A stretch of DNA of 64,000 nt from Saccharospirillum impatiens DSM 12546. Its GTDB lineage: Bacteria > Pseudomonadota > Gammaproteobacteria > Pseudomonadales > Natronospirillaceae. How positions within the stretch are numbered: position 1 is the stretch's first letter; every line of letters begins with the position of its first letter. This document shows positions 36,901 through 44,002 of the stretch, piece after piece. The position numbers were made by a program, and so were the translations under genes. Where the stretch lies: the NCBI RefSeq assembly GCF_000423605.1, contig NZ_AUIH01000003.1, forward strand, positions 62,001 to 126,000, given 5' to 3'. The notes below the pieces were generated by a model. It was not told the origin of the DNA and did not search any database. It saw nothing but the letters and a program-made list of their open reading frames with translations.

Positions 36901-36993
36901 ACGGGTTACTCCTGCCGCAGCCAGGCCCAGCGTCAGCAAGGCATCAGTCTGAAGCACCCACTGCAGTATCTGGCTGGTCGGTTTACCGGATGA
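33937..36993 (+). CDS. ydiJ: FAD/Fe-S D-2-hydroxyglutarate dehydrogenase, YdiJ type
   Basis: This 1018-residue protein has the same length as E. coli YdiJ. It has an FAD-binding type 4 domain (about 55-190, SPRGGGTGTNGQSLTDG), an FAD-oxidase C-terminal domain (about 240-560, GMFGHVDAGVLHVRPAL) and an iron-sulfur region with CLACKSCTGQC (669-679). Two C-terminal CCG-type blocks follow (HCTEKTN near 916; GCCGMAG at 947-953). YdiJ oxidises D-2-hydroxyglutarate, the by-product of SerA. The ATG at 33937 gives the family N-terminus; a TAGAAT -10-like box is at 33899-33904. The gene is monocistronic. Confidence 0.93.
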   Translation: MIPRLKDVSPVQSHYLAFIDALRKTGFEGELNPDYANRTVLATDNSIYQVLPQAVIYPRHRGDLQRLTRLISQDDWQSIVISPRGGGTGTNGQSLTDGIVVDVSRHMNRIVEINAEEGWVRVEGGAVKDQLNAALLPHGLFFAPELSTSNRATIGGMINTDASGQGSVMYGKTRDHVLNLSTVLLDGSLLETGPVDAAGLDDAKSQPGLIGEIFRTVDDIHLRRAQDIDAHFPKLNRCLTGYDLAHIRDEQGRFNLNNILCGSEGTLGFIVEARLNVLPIPKVSALVNVRYDSFETSLRDAQTLMQARPASIETVDSRVLELAKGDIIWNTVAEYFPSAAGEVVSGINLVEFTADDNATLEAGVKRLTDSLDALQGQPGKCTGYSVAWGNTAVNQIWGMRKKSVGLLGNAQGEVRPVPFVEDTAVPPENLADFIMAFRKVLDDEGLTYGMFGHVDAGVLHVRPALDMKDPEQIKTVRRVTDAVVELVKQYGGLLWGEHGKGVRSEFSPAFFGDLYPELQAIKRAFDPNNQLNPGKIATTQPELKLLAIDAVTTRGDKDRTIPVESWSYQSEAMYCNGNGACYNYDPNDAMCPSWKGTRERKHSPKGRASLIREWARLLGEQGHSTRSLATAEHRRIPLVHWLPRAWNTWRRERGDYDFSHEVYDSMAGCLACKSCTGQCPIKVDVPEFRAKFLHLYYGRYLRPLKDYFIGTLEFVIPWLAKRPFKWVYNGLMAAKPVQWFLEHVAGMVDSPKIHRHQLGSLMHQLGIDWADAEILQGLPARERERSVVIVQDAFSSFFDTDTVADILRCLQQLGFKVWVMPYRANGKPLHVHGFLKTFTWVARRRQKDFAALAKSGVPLVGIDPSMTLAYRSEYVKYLDGAVTPVLLLQEFLGQRLTHIELQQGRYEPGAVKLLGHCTEKTNAAASMKDWQAIFTALGLTLEHEAVGCCGMAGTYGHETRNKGTSATIYDLSWRPLLDTGSEDDQWVATGYSCRSQAQRQQGISLKHPLQYLAGRFTG

Positions 36994-37184
36994 TGGCTCC
37001 CGGTCTCCTACCGGGAACCGGGTAATCACGACCAACCGCCCGGCGCGCATGCCTGCATTGCCGAATAATCAATGGCAATCATGGATCGATTGCCTAAAAT
37101 GCCATGACGTGAAATTCGCGACCGACGCGCTCTGCTGACACGTCAACCACCGACCTAAACCGGAACTGAACCAAAGGACACCAC

Positions 37185-38537
37185 ATGACATCCTGGAGCC
37201 CAGAATCCTGGCGCCAAAAGACCATTCGACAGTTGCCCAACTACCCGGATCAGGGTGCCCTGAACGCCGTTGAATCCGAACTTGCCCACCAGCCCCCGCT
37301 GGTATTTGCCGGTGAAGCCCGGGCACTCAAGAAGCAGCTGGCTAGTGTTGCCAACGGTGATGCCTTTCTGCTTCAAGGCGGGGATTGCGCCGAAAGCTTC
37401 AAAGAATTCAATTCCAACCAGATTCGCGACACCTTCAAAGTATTGCTGCAAATGGCGGTTGTGCTGACATTTGGTGGTCAAAGTCCGGTAGTGAAGATCG
37501 GCCGCATGGCTGGTCAGTTCGCCAAGCCACGCTCAGCCGATGATGAAACCATCGGCGGCGTCACACTACCCTCCTACCGGGGTGACATCATCAATGGCAT
37601 CGGGTTCGATGAAAACAGCCGCATACCCGACCCGACAAGAATGCTGAAAGCCTACCATCAGTCGTCATCCACGCTGAATCTGTTGCGCGCATTCGCTCAG
37701 GGCGGGTTGGCCGACCTGCATCAGGTGCACCAGTGGAACCTGAGCTTTGTCGACAAAAGTCCCCAGGGTGAGCGCTACCAGCACCTGGCTGATATGATTG
37801 ATGACACCCTGGCGTTCATGAGCGCTTGCGGCATTTCTCCGGAAAACACCCCACAGATTCGTGAGACTCAGTTTTTCACCTCACATGAAGCCTTATTGCT
37901 GCCCTACGAACAAGCGCTAACACGCCAGGACAGTCTCACCGGCGACTGGTATGACTGCTCTGCACACATGCTGTGGATCGGCGATCGCACCCGCCAACTC
38001 GACAGTGCCCACGTCGAATTCTGCCGTGGCATTCACAACCCGCTCGGATTAAAAGCCGGTCCCAGTACCGATCCGGAAGACCTTATCCGGCTGATCGATA
38101 TTCTCAATCCGAACAATGAGCCCGGCCGGCTCAACCTGATCGTACGTATGGGTGCCGACAAGATTGCCGATCACTTTCCGGCTTTGTTGCAACGGGTGAA
38201 AGCGGAAGGTCGCAATGTGGTCTGGAGCAGCGACCCCATGCATGGCAACACCATAAAAACCGGCAACGGCTACAAAACACGCGCTGTTGATTCAATTCTG
38301 TCAGAGGTGAAAGATTTCTTTCAGATTCACCGGGCCGAAGGGACACACGCCGGTGGCGTTCACTTTGAAATGACCGGTCGCAACGTGACCGAATGCATCG
38401 GCGGTGCTTTTGAGATCACCGAGCATGATTTGGCGGAACGCTACCACAGCCATTGTGATCCCAGGTTGAATGCAGACCAGGCACTGGAACTGTCGTTTCT
38501 GATTGCTGATGCGGTGAAGCAGGCGAGAAGAGGCTGA
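37185..38537 (+). CDS. Class II 3-deoxy-7-phosphoheptulonate synthase (DAHP synthase)
   Basis: This 450-residue enzyme condenses PEP and erythrose-4-phosphate at the entry of the shikimate pathway. The plant-like class II signatures are [59 protein letters not shown] and [16 protein letters not shown]. Metal ligands (Cys, His, Glu, Asp) lie in these blocks. AAAGGA precedes the ATG at 37185. A strong bidirectional terminator follows. Many gammaproteobacteria carry both class I and II enzymes; only class II is seen here. Confidence 0.96.
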   Translation: MTSWSPESWRQKTIRQLPNYPDQGALNAVESELAHQPPLVFAGEARALKKQLASVANGDAFLLQGGDCAESFKEFNSNQIRDTFKVLLQMAVVLTFGGQSPVVKIGRMAGQFAKPRSADDETIGGVTLPSYRGDIINGIGFDENSRIPDPTRMLKAYHQSSSTLNLLRAFAQGGLADLHQVHQWNLSFVDKSPQGERYQHLADMIDDTLAFMSACGISPENTPQIRETQFFTSHEALLLPYEQALTRQDSLTGDWYDCSAHMLWIGDRTRQLDSAHVEFCRGIHNPLGLKAGPSTDPEDLIRLIDILNPNNEPGRLNLIVRMGADKIADHFPALLQRVKAEGRNVVWSSDPMHGNTIKTGNGYKTRAVDSILSEVKDFFQIHRAEGTHAGGVHFEMTGRNVTECIGGAFEITEHDLAERYHSHCDPRLNADQALELSFLIADAVKQARRG

Positions 38538-38600
38538 TCAGCAAAGACCAACCCTCACCCTTACCGGGGAACCAGTCTCTCACCGGGGTGATCCGGTAGT

Positions 38601-38640
38601 GTGACTAAAAAAAGCGGGCCAGGCCCGCTTTTTTAGTCAC
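38601..38640. terminator. Bidirectional intrinsic terminator
   Basis: A near-perfect 40-base palindrome has a central GCGGGCC/GGCCCGC stem flanked by A7 and T6, then GTGACT/AGTCAC. It serves the DAHP synthase gene on the plus strand and the convergent peptidase gene, whose TGA stop (38639-38637) lies inside it. Confidence 0.95.
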
Positions 38641-39833
38641 ACCACCCGAATATGCCAGGGCTCGTAACGCACGCCATATTCATTGTCCGTGGTATAGCGA
38701 ATCTTGACGAAACCCAGATCCTGAAGTCTCTTGAATTCATCGGTCTGAGCGAAGTCGGCGGTGAAGTTGCTCAGCCCACCGTTTATCCGGCCCACATCGA
38801 AGTCACCAATTGCGTGAAAAGAATGCCCCGGGGGCGCCAGCGAGCGTGAGGCTCGCGACAGGTTACCTTCAGACTGAACGGCTTTGGCCATAAACAAGTG
38901 GTATTGTTTAACCACGCCACGTACACCACTGGTCAGCAATAGAGTGTCGCCGACTTTTTCACGCACTTTGTCGTAAAAAGCTTCCGAATCGCCGCGCAAG
39001 AGATAATGGCCGCTGCCGGGAATCTTGGAGATGTCATTGTCGGCATAACTGTGGGTCAGGTCACTGATCACTCGCTCGCCGAAAAACCCCAGGCGTGACA
39101 CATCATCGTAGAAAAGCTTTTCCAGATAATCCAACTCAGCGGTAGGGAAGTCACCGATGCGAGGCTGATAACGGGCATAGCGCAACATGTCGTCAAACGA
39201 CAAAACGTTGAAATGACCGTGACCGACATAAGACTGAACCCGGTTGAGGCGCTCAAGCGCTGAAACCAGCGTCGTATATTCCGTCTCAGTCATATGAACA
39301 TCGTCAGAAAAATCGTATTCAAAATGCTCGACTTTCTGGCGCACACGCTCTGCTTCGTCTTCAACTTCGGCAATGTAAACCGGAGCACCGACGGTTGCTG
39401 CCGTCTCGTCCAATATCGGCGTTTCCGATTGCGACGGTGTCATCTCAGCGAAGTCGGAGGACAGGGCGTCCACCAATGTTGAATCAGGGGTAACAGAGGC
39501 CAGCGTGTCAGATGCAGCGGGTACCTTTAGACCGCCAGCCTCATTGGGTGTCTCAAAACGTGGACCCATGGTTTGCATGGCTCTGGCGGGCTGGGCATAG
39601 CTCAACCCTTCCCGGTCAGGTGCTGCTGCGAAAGGTGTAGCGTTATATGACACCGCTTCATCAACCAAAGGAGCCCCTCGCAGGGCCTGCTCTACTGCAG
39701 CTTTTGCCTGCTCGGCCTCGGTTGGACCCCAAACCTTGGACGAACGCCGTATCATGTCAACGGAGGCGTAGCCTGTTCCAACTAACACTGCCGAAGCCGA
39801 CAACGTCTGGTACAGGAATTGTCTTCGATTCAC
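38637..39833 (-). CDS. Tat-exported LAS-type metallopeptidase (VanY/DacB-like, M15)
   Basis: This 398-residue protein has a twin-arginine signal (NRRQFLYQTLSASAVLVGTG). The C-terminal peptidase carries the LAS zinc motif PGHSFHAIGDFDVG and the second ligand block YEPWHIRV, as in D-alanyl-D-alanine carboxypeptidases. A long, acidic, Thr/Ala/Pro-rich, low-complexity linker (about residues 45-165) separates signal and catalytic parts. The GTG start at 39833 is chosen because GGAG lies seven bases upstream and it places RR at residues 3-4. It probably trims peptidoglycan stem peptides in the periplasm. Export as a folded, zinc-loaded enzyme would explain the Tat signal. The exact specificity is unknown. 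Confidence 0.85.
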   Translation of the reverse strand: MNRRQFLYQTLSASAVLVGTGYASVDMIRRSSKVWGPTEAEQAKAAVEQALRGAPLVDEAVSYNATPFAAAPDREGLSYAQPARAMQTMGPRFETPNEAGGLKVPAASDTLASVTPDSTLVDALSSDFAEMTPSQSETPILDETAATVGAPVYIAEVEDEAERVRQKVEHFEYDFSDDVHMTETEYTTLVSALERLNRVQSYVGHGHFNVLSFDDMLRYARYQPRIGDFPTAELDYLEKLFYDDVSRLGFFGERVISDLTHSYADNDISKIPGSGHYLLRGDSEAFYDKVREKVGDTLLLTSGVRGVVKQYHLFMAKAVQSEGNLSRASRSLAPPGHSFHAIGDFDVGRINGGLSNFTADFAQTDEFKRLQDLGFVKIRYTTDNEYGVRYEPWHIRVV

Positions 39834-40042
39834 GCATGTACTCCAGAAAAATGATGTATCAGGCACACTAACCATGCTTGATGGCGGCCGACGATCTCTA
39901 ATCTTTAGTATGAGACCCCGGTCACACCGCAGTATCTGATGCCTTTACTTTATTTGCAACGCACTGCTACCTATTGAAGTAATAAATTTAATACGGGGTT
40001 TAAAACACACCCTGAAGTGTCAAATATTTGTCTAAATCGGTG

Positions 40043-40480
40043 TCAATCGGCCTCCAGGGCCTGATGTTTTGCTTTGATAAAGTGACTGTGATGGAGGTAT
40101 AAGAGGTCGGACAGTCGCCGGATCATATGGTCTTCATGCTTGTCGATCACCCCGTCAGCCAGCGCGGTGCGCCACAGATCGACCACCAGCGTCATTTTTT
40201 CATCGACGTTCAGTTGCTCATTCAGTAATTTGGTAAACTGGAAGAGGTCATGGCTGTCAGAATGGGTTTGCTGAGCCCGGGAAACCAGTTCCTGAACAAC
40301 TTCACGAGGCTCTCCGGTGCGCTCGACCAAACGCTCGGTTATCGCTGCCTGTTCGCGGGCATCCAGATCGTGATCAGACATCATGATCTCTACCATTAAC
40401 ACTGTAATGGCCTCATCAACCGTAAGTTCGGCTATGGGCTCTTCAGGGGCATCAAACCAGGCCATGATTTTGGATAACAT
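40043..40480 (-). CDS. TerB-family protein
   Basis: This 145-residue helical protein is of the TerB/TerB-like family. AITVLMVEIMMSDHDLDAREQAAI and LWRTALADGVIDKHEDHMIRRLSDLLYL each carry the acidic metal-binding-type motif of the two repeats. The ATG at 40480 has AGAGGT upstream, and a longer frame from 40504 overlaps that site. TerB is named for tellurite resistance, but solitary TerB genes are widespread housekeeping genes of unknown function. No other ter genes are present. Confidence 0.9.
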   Translation of the reverse strand: MLSKIMAWFDAPEEPIAELTVDEAITVLMVEIMMSDHDLDAREQAAITERLVERTGEPREVVQELVSRAQQTHSDSHDLFQFTKLLNEQLNVDEKMTLVVDLWRTALADGVIDKHEDHMIRRLSDLLYLHHSHFIKAKHQALEAD

Positions 40481-40563
40481 AGTGACCTCTTCCTCTTTTT
40501 TCACGTGTATGACAATACCCCACCAGGTACCGTCCCTGTTTTTAACTGGAGTCTAGCAAGCAC

Positions 40564-40989
40564 ATGAACCTGACCACACCAGCTTTACTGTTTCCGGCCA
40601 TTTCCCTGCTGTTATTGGCCTACACAAACCGCTTTCTGGTAATCGCTCAACTGATCCGTTCACTCTACAAACAGAATGCAGAACATCCGGATCGTGATTT
40701 ACGTGAACAAATCCTGCACCTGAAAGTTCGGATCGTCGCCATCCGGCGCATGCAGGTTTTGGGCATTATCGCCTTTATCTTCTGCGTACTGTCGATGTTG
40801 ATGCTGTTCCTTCAGATGCCCAGCCCGGGCACTGTGCTATTTGCAGCCTCTTTGGTGTTGCTGGTTGCGTCTCTGGGTTTCAGCCTCTACGAAGTGCAAA
40901 TCAGCGGCCAGGCGCTGCAATTGCAGCTCAAGGGTCTGCAGGATCCCTCCGCTACGACGCAGCCGGGTCCACCAGTAAATTCTCCATAA
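40564..40989 (+). CDS. DUF2721 membrane protein
   Basis: This 141-residue inner-membrane protein has three hydrophobic helices (about 5-28, 60-83 and 88-110). The N-terminal [21 protein letters not shown] and the cytoplasmic [16 protein letters not shown] loop match DUF2721. Function is unknown. Its 3' end overlaps the convergent dapE by 38 bases. Confidence 0.87.
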   Translation: MNLTTPALLFPAISLLLLAYTNRFLVIAQLIRSLYKQNAEHPDRDLREQILHLKVRIVAIRRMQVLGIIAFIFCVLSMLMLFLQMPSPGTVLFAASLVLLVASLGFSLYEVQISGQALQLQLKGLQDPSATTQPGPPVNSP

Positions 40990-42097
40990 TCGCCAAATAC
41001 AGGTCCGTCAGGGTATCCAGATCGGCAATGGATACGCATTCATCGACTTTGTGGATGGTCGCATTAACCGGGCCTAGCTCAACGACCTGCGCACCGGTTG
41101 GCGCAATGAAACGTCCGTCTGAGGTACCACCGGCGGTTGACAGCTCGGTGGCAAACCCCTGTACTTGCTCAACGGCTGCTGTCGCGGCCTGGACCAGTGC
41201 TCCGCGATCAGTAAGAAATGGCTGCCCCTTCACTTCAAAACGCAAATCATAATCGAACGCTTGTTGGTCGAGCAGTGCGCGGGTGCGTTGCTGCAATTGC
41301 TCAACCGTCACTTCCGTACTGAATCGAAAACTGAACATAATCTCGGCGTCACCGGGAATGACATTGGTAGCACCGGTACCCGAGTTAATATTGGAAATCT
41401 GAAAGCTGGTAGCCGGGAAGTAATCATTACCCTGATCCCAGACTTCAGTACTCAGTGCGGCGATGGCCGGAGCCGCCAGGTGCACCGGGTTTTTGGCCAG
41501 ATGCGGGTACGCCACATGACCCTGAACGCCCTTGATCGTCAAATACCCCAGCATGGAACCGCGTCGGCCGTTCTTGATGGTATCGCCCACTACAGCAGTA
41601 CTGGACGGCTCGCCAACCACGGCCCAATCGATGTGATCTCCACGCTCAGTCAGGGTATCCACGACCCGGACGGTACCGTTATAGGCATCGCCCTCTTCAT
41701 CCGAGGTAATCAGAAAAGCGAGTCTTCCCTGATGCTTCGGGTGCCGGTCCGCAAAACGCTCGGCAGCTACCACCATGGCCGCCAAACTGCCTTTCATATC
41801 AGCTGCGCCACGGCCATAGAGCATGCCATCCTCTTCGGTTGGCTCAAACGGGGGGAAGGTCCACTTCGATGCCTCTCCGGTGGGCACTACATCGGTATGG
41901 CCAGCAAACACCAACAACGGCTGCCCCTCACCATGCACCGACCAGAGGTTGTCAACATCCTCGAAACGCATCGACTCATTGCTGAAGCCAACCGCAGCCA
42001 GGCGCTCGGCCATCAGGGCCTGGCAGCCCTGATCTTCGGGAGTTACAGAGGCGCGTGAAATGAGTTCTTTAGCCAGAGTCAGCGTTGCAGAGGACAT
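40952..42097 (-). CDS. dapE: Succinyl-diaminopimelate desuccinylase
   Basis: This 381-residue M20-family zinc hydrolase of lysine and peptidoglycan-precursor synthesis has its metal ligands in [24 protein letters not shown] and [11 protein letters not shown]. The dimerisation domain lies in about residues 180-290, with [15 protein letters not shown]. The C-terminal [14 protein letters not shown] block is conserved. Length is normal. Two small unknown genes diverge upstream. Confidence 0.97.
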   Translation of the reverse strand: MSSATLTLAKELISRASVTPEDQGCQALMAERLAAVGFSNESMRFEDVDNLWSVHGEGQPLLVFAGHTDVVPTGEASKWTFPPFEPTEEDGMLYGRGAADMKGSLAAMVVAAERFADRHPKHQGRLAFLITSDEEGDAYNGTVRVVDTLTERGDHIDWAVVGEPSSTAVVGDTIKNGRRGSMLGYLTIKGVQGHVAYPHLAKNPVHLAAPAIAALSTEVWDQGNDYFPATSFQISNINSGTGATNVIPGDAEIMFSFRFSTEVTVEQLQQRTRALLDQQAFDYDLRFEVKGQPFLTDRGALVQAATAAVEQVQGFATELSTAGGTSDGRFIAPTGAQVVELGPVNATIHKVDECVSIADLDTLTDLYLAIMENLLVDPAAS

Positions 42098-42181
42098 GGA
42101 CGACCTTTTTACGAATAGAATGATGGCGCGTATGATACGGGTAAATGACGCGGGCGTTAACCAGGAGCACCTCCTTTCGCT

Positions 42182-42487
42182 ATGACCCTACCGCCTTCCA
42201 GACGAACACAGTGGTATCATTGGCTTAAGGCACGAACGCCCGAGCCCGGAACAGCACTGAAACGCTTTACCACAGGCGGCTTTGTATTTTGTGCTGGTCT
42301 GATGGTAATTCTCTTGGCAGACGCCCTGCTTACACCTAGCTTGCAGCAGGAAATAACAACGCTGCTGGGGCTGTTGCTCGTGGCTCTGGGTTCCTTTGTT
42401 GCGCTGATGGGGTATCTGGCCATCAGCCTGTTACGAATACTGCTGTTTATATTGGAGCCTTCGCATGACCGAAGCGACCGACATTGA
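42182..42487 (+). CDS. Small inner-membrane protein, unknown
   Basis: This 101-residue protein has a basic N-terminus (residues 1-29) and two hydrophobic segments (about 31-50 and 58-93; [17 protein letters not shown] and [24 protein letters not shown]). I do not recognise a family. It overlaps the following gene by 23 bases, and both are divergent from dapE, so the pair is probably one transcript. Coding is supported by codon use and membrane periodicity. Confidence 0.7.
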   Translation: MTLPPSRRTQWYHWLKARTPEPGTALKRFTTGGFVFCAGLMVILLADALLTPSLQQEITTLLGLLLVALGSFVALMGYLAISLLRILLFILEPSHDRSDRH

Positions 42488-42857
42488 AATATACATTGCC
42501 AGCACATCCGCCGAGGCGCTGAAAACCTGGCTCGCAGACCACCTAGACGATATACAACCGGCCGGGCGACAACCTGGAATGCCGAAGAATGCCGTCGCGA
42601 TGACCGGCTACTGGCACCGCCAGTCATTTTCCATTCTGGTGCTTGAACGGGTGGCCGATCGTTTCACCAGCCTATGGTTGAACAGCAGTGACTTACCCTG
42701 GTCCGATGATGCGGCCTGCGCCAGGGCGGCGAGTGAACACTTTAACCAGGAAACGCGCATTGCCGCCGGCGGCTGGACAGAATCCGACGATCCGGATGCC
42801 TGGGTACAGATCATGCCGGGTGGCGCAGAAGCGGCTATTAGCTGGAAAACCGGATAG
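42465..42857 (+). CDS. Conserved-looking soluble protein, unknown
   Basis: This 130-residue acidic, tryptophan-rich cytosolic protein starts [20 protein letters not shown] and contains SFSILVLERVADRFTSLWLNS and a WTESDDPDAW loop. The alternating pattern suggests an alpha/beta fold of about 125 residues, with no recognised domain. GGAGC lies upstream of its ATG. The 23-base overlap with the small membrane protein implies coupled translation and perhaps a shared function. It ends before a bidirectional terminator. Confidence 0.75.
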   Translation: MTEATDIEIYIASTSAEALKTWLADHLDDIQPAGRQPGMPKNAVAMTGYWHRQSFSILVLERVADRFTSLWLNSSDLPWSDDAACARAASEHFNQETRIAAGGWTESDDPDAWVQIMPGGAEAAISWKTG

Positions 42858-42872
42858 GTTTGGAAAGCAGGC

Positions 42873-42906
42873 ACAAAAAAAGCGGGTTGAACCCGCCTTT
42901 TTTGTC
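42873..42906. terminator. Bidirectional intrinsic terminator
   Basis: The stem GCGGGTT-GAACCCGC is flanked by A7 and T6. It lies between the plus-strand unknown gene (ending 42857) and the convergent cold-shock gene (ending 42920). Confidence 0.93.
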
Positions 42907-42919
42907 GAAACACCCGGGC

Positions 42920-43381
42920 CTAACGCTGGCGAACTACTGTGACATCTTCCGCCTGCAACCCTTTGGTGCTCTCAACCACACCGAATTTTACCCGCTGCCC
43001 CTCTTGCAGGGACCGGTGGCCACGTCCGCGAATGGATCGGAAGTGTACAAACACATCTTCCTGATTATCCCGGGTGATAAACCCAAACCCCTTACTCACG
43101 TTAAACCACTTGACGATACCTTCTTCGCGATTATCTTTCTCTGCCTGCCCCAGTAATGGTTGTGCCATGTACTGCGCCAGTGTAGCCAGTACAGATACGA
43201 CAATCAGCACCGCAACAAAGGCAATCCATTCCGAGCCACTGACACGGGTATTGGTCAGTTCAGCCAGAGTCACTTCGGCTCCAACACCCGACAAAATCAG
43301 GGCAGCTGCCAAAATAACGGGAGCCGGAAGGGCTACCAGAAGCGCCACGCCGACGCGTATCAAAAACATTCTTGCATTCAT
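42920..43381 (-). CDS. Membrane-anchored cold-shock domain protein
   Basis: This 153-residue protein has two N-terminal membrane helices (about 4-30 and 50-75, on either side of a short loop TLAELTNTRVSGSEW). A complete CspA-type cold-shock domain fills the C-terminal 70 residues, with RNP1 KGFGFITRD and RNP2 VFVHFRSI. Cold-shock domains bind single-stranded RNA or DNA, so this architecture would tether that activity to the inner membrane. The ATG at 43381 is used; an upstream in-frame start adds three residues. A dyad (43451-43465) sits in its probable promoter. A few other gammaproteobacteria are known to have such fusions, but their function is unestablished. Confidence 0.88.
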   Translation of the reverse strand: MNARMFLIRVGVALLVALPAPVILAAALILSGVGAEVTLAELTNTRVSGSEWIAFVAVLIVVSVLATLAQYMAQPLLGQAEKDNREEGIVKWFNVSKGFGFITRDNQEDVFVHFRSIRGRGHRSLQEGQRVKFGVVESTKGLQAEDVTVVRQR

Positions 43382-43450
43382 AATTACCACTCAACTGTTC
43401 GAATTGTTGTCATTATTACGTTCAATCCCTGGATACGCTGTTATCATAAG

Positions 43451-43465
43451 CAGACGGTTAGTCTG
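43451..43465. promoter_or_regulatory. CAGAC-N5-GTCTG dyad upstream of the cold-shock gene
   Basis: This perfect 5-base inverted repeat lies immediately upstream of a minus-strand TATGAT (-10-like). The rest of the 332-base gap between the cold-shock gene and slyX shows no convincing gene. Confidence 0.4.
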
Positions 43466-43713
43466 AGAAACTCGCTCATACTCCCGTGTAGAGATAGAGG
43501 CCGTTCCTTCATATTTAGGTGCTCTGTGCGCAATTTGTTCCTATAAGCAAACATCACCAAATCAATGGCAATGGCTACTCAAGCAGGTCTCACTGCTAAC
43601 CGCCGTGACTGAGCTTCCTGCTCCATACTCACGTTTAAAAACGCGTGATCTGTCACCTCAAAGCCCGTCATAATGCCAAAAACTACGCCAAAAACCAGCC
43701 CTGGACACTGAAT

Positions 43714-43920
43714 ATGAACCAGCAAGAGCGCCTGACAGACCTGGAAATACGCCTGACTCATCAGGACGATACCATCGATCAGTTAAATCACGTCATTGCG
43801 GATCAGCAACAACGGCTGGCCCGACTCGAACTCGCCCTACAGCGACTGGCGGCAGAGCAGCAGGATTTTAAAGAAGGTTTATCGCCCGACATTGTCGATC
43901 AGCCACCACCGCACTACTGA
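43714..43920 (+). CDS. slyX: SlyX family protein
   Basis: This 68-residue coiled-coil protein starts MNQQERLTDLEIRLTHQDDT, with heptad pattern through LNHVIADQQQRLARLELALQRL. The C-terminal tail DQPPPHY is the conserved SlyX ending. The frame extends upstream, but the ATG at 43714 matches the family N-terminus. Function is unknown. It stands alone before plsB. Confidence 0.92.
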   Translation: MNQQERLTDLEIRLTHQDDTIDQLNHVIADQQQRLARLELALQRLAAEQQDFKEGLSPDIVDQPPPHY

Positions 43921-44002
43921 GCACCTGATAGCGGAGCACTCTGCGTTTTAGCCTGGGTTGAGGTAAACTAACCCCATATTTACGGTAAACAGGTGCCCCT
44001 AT

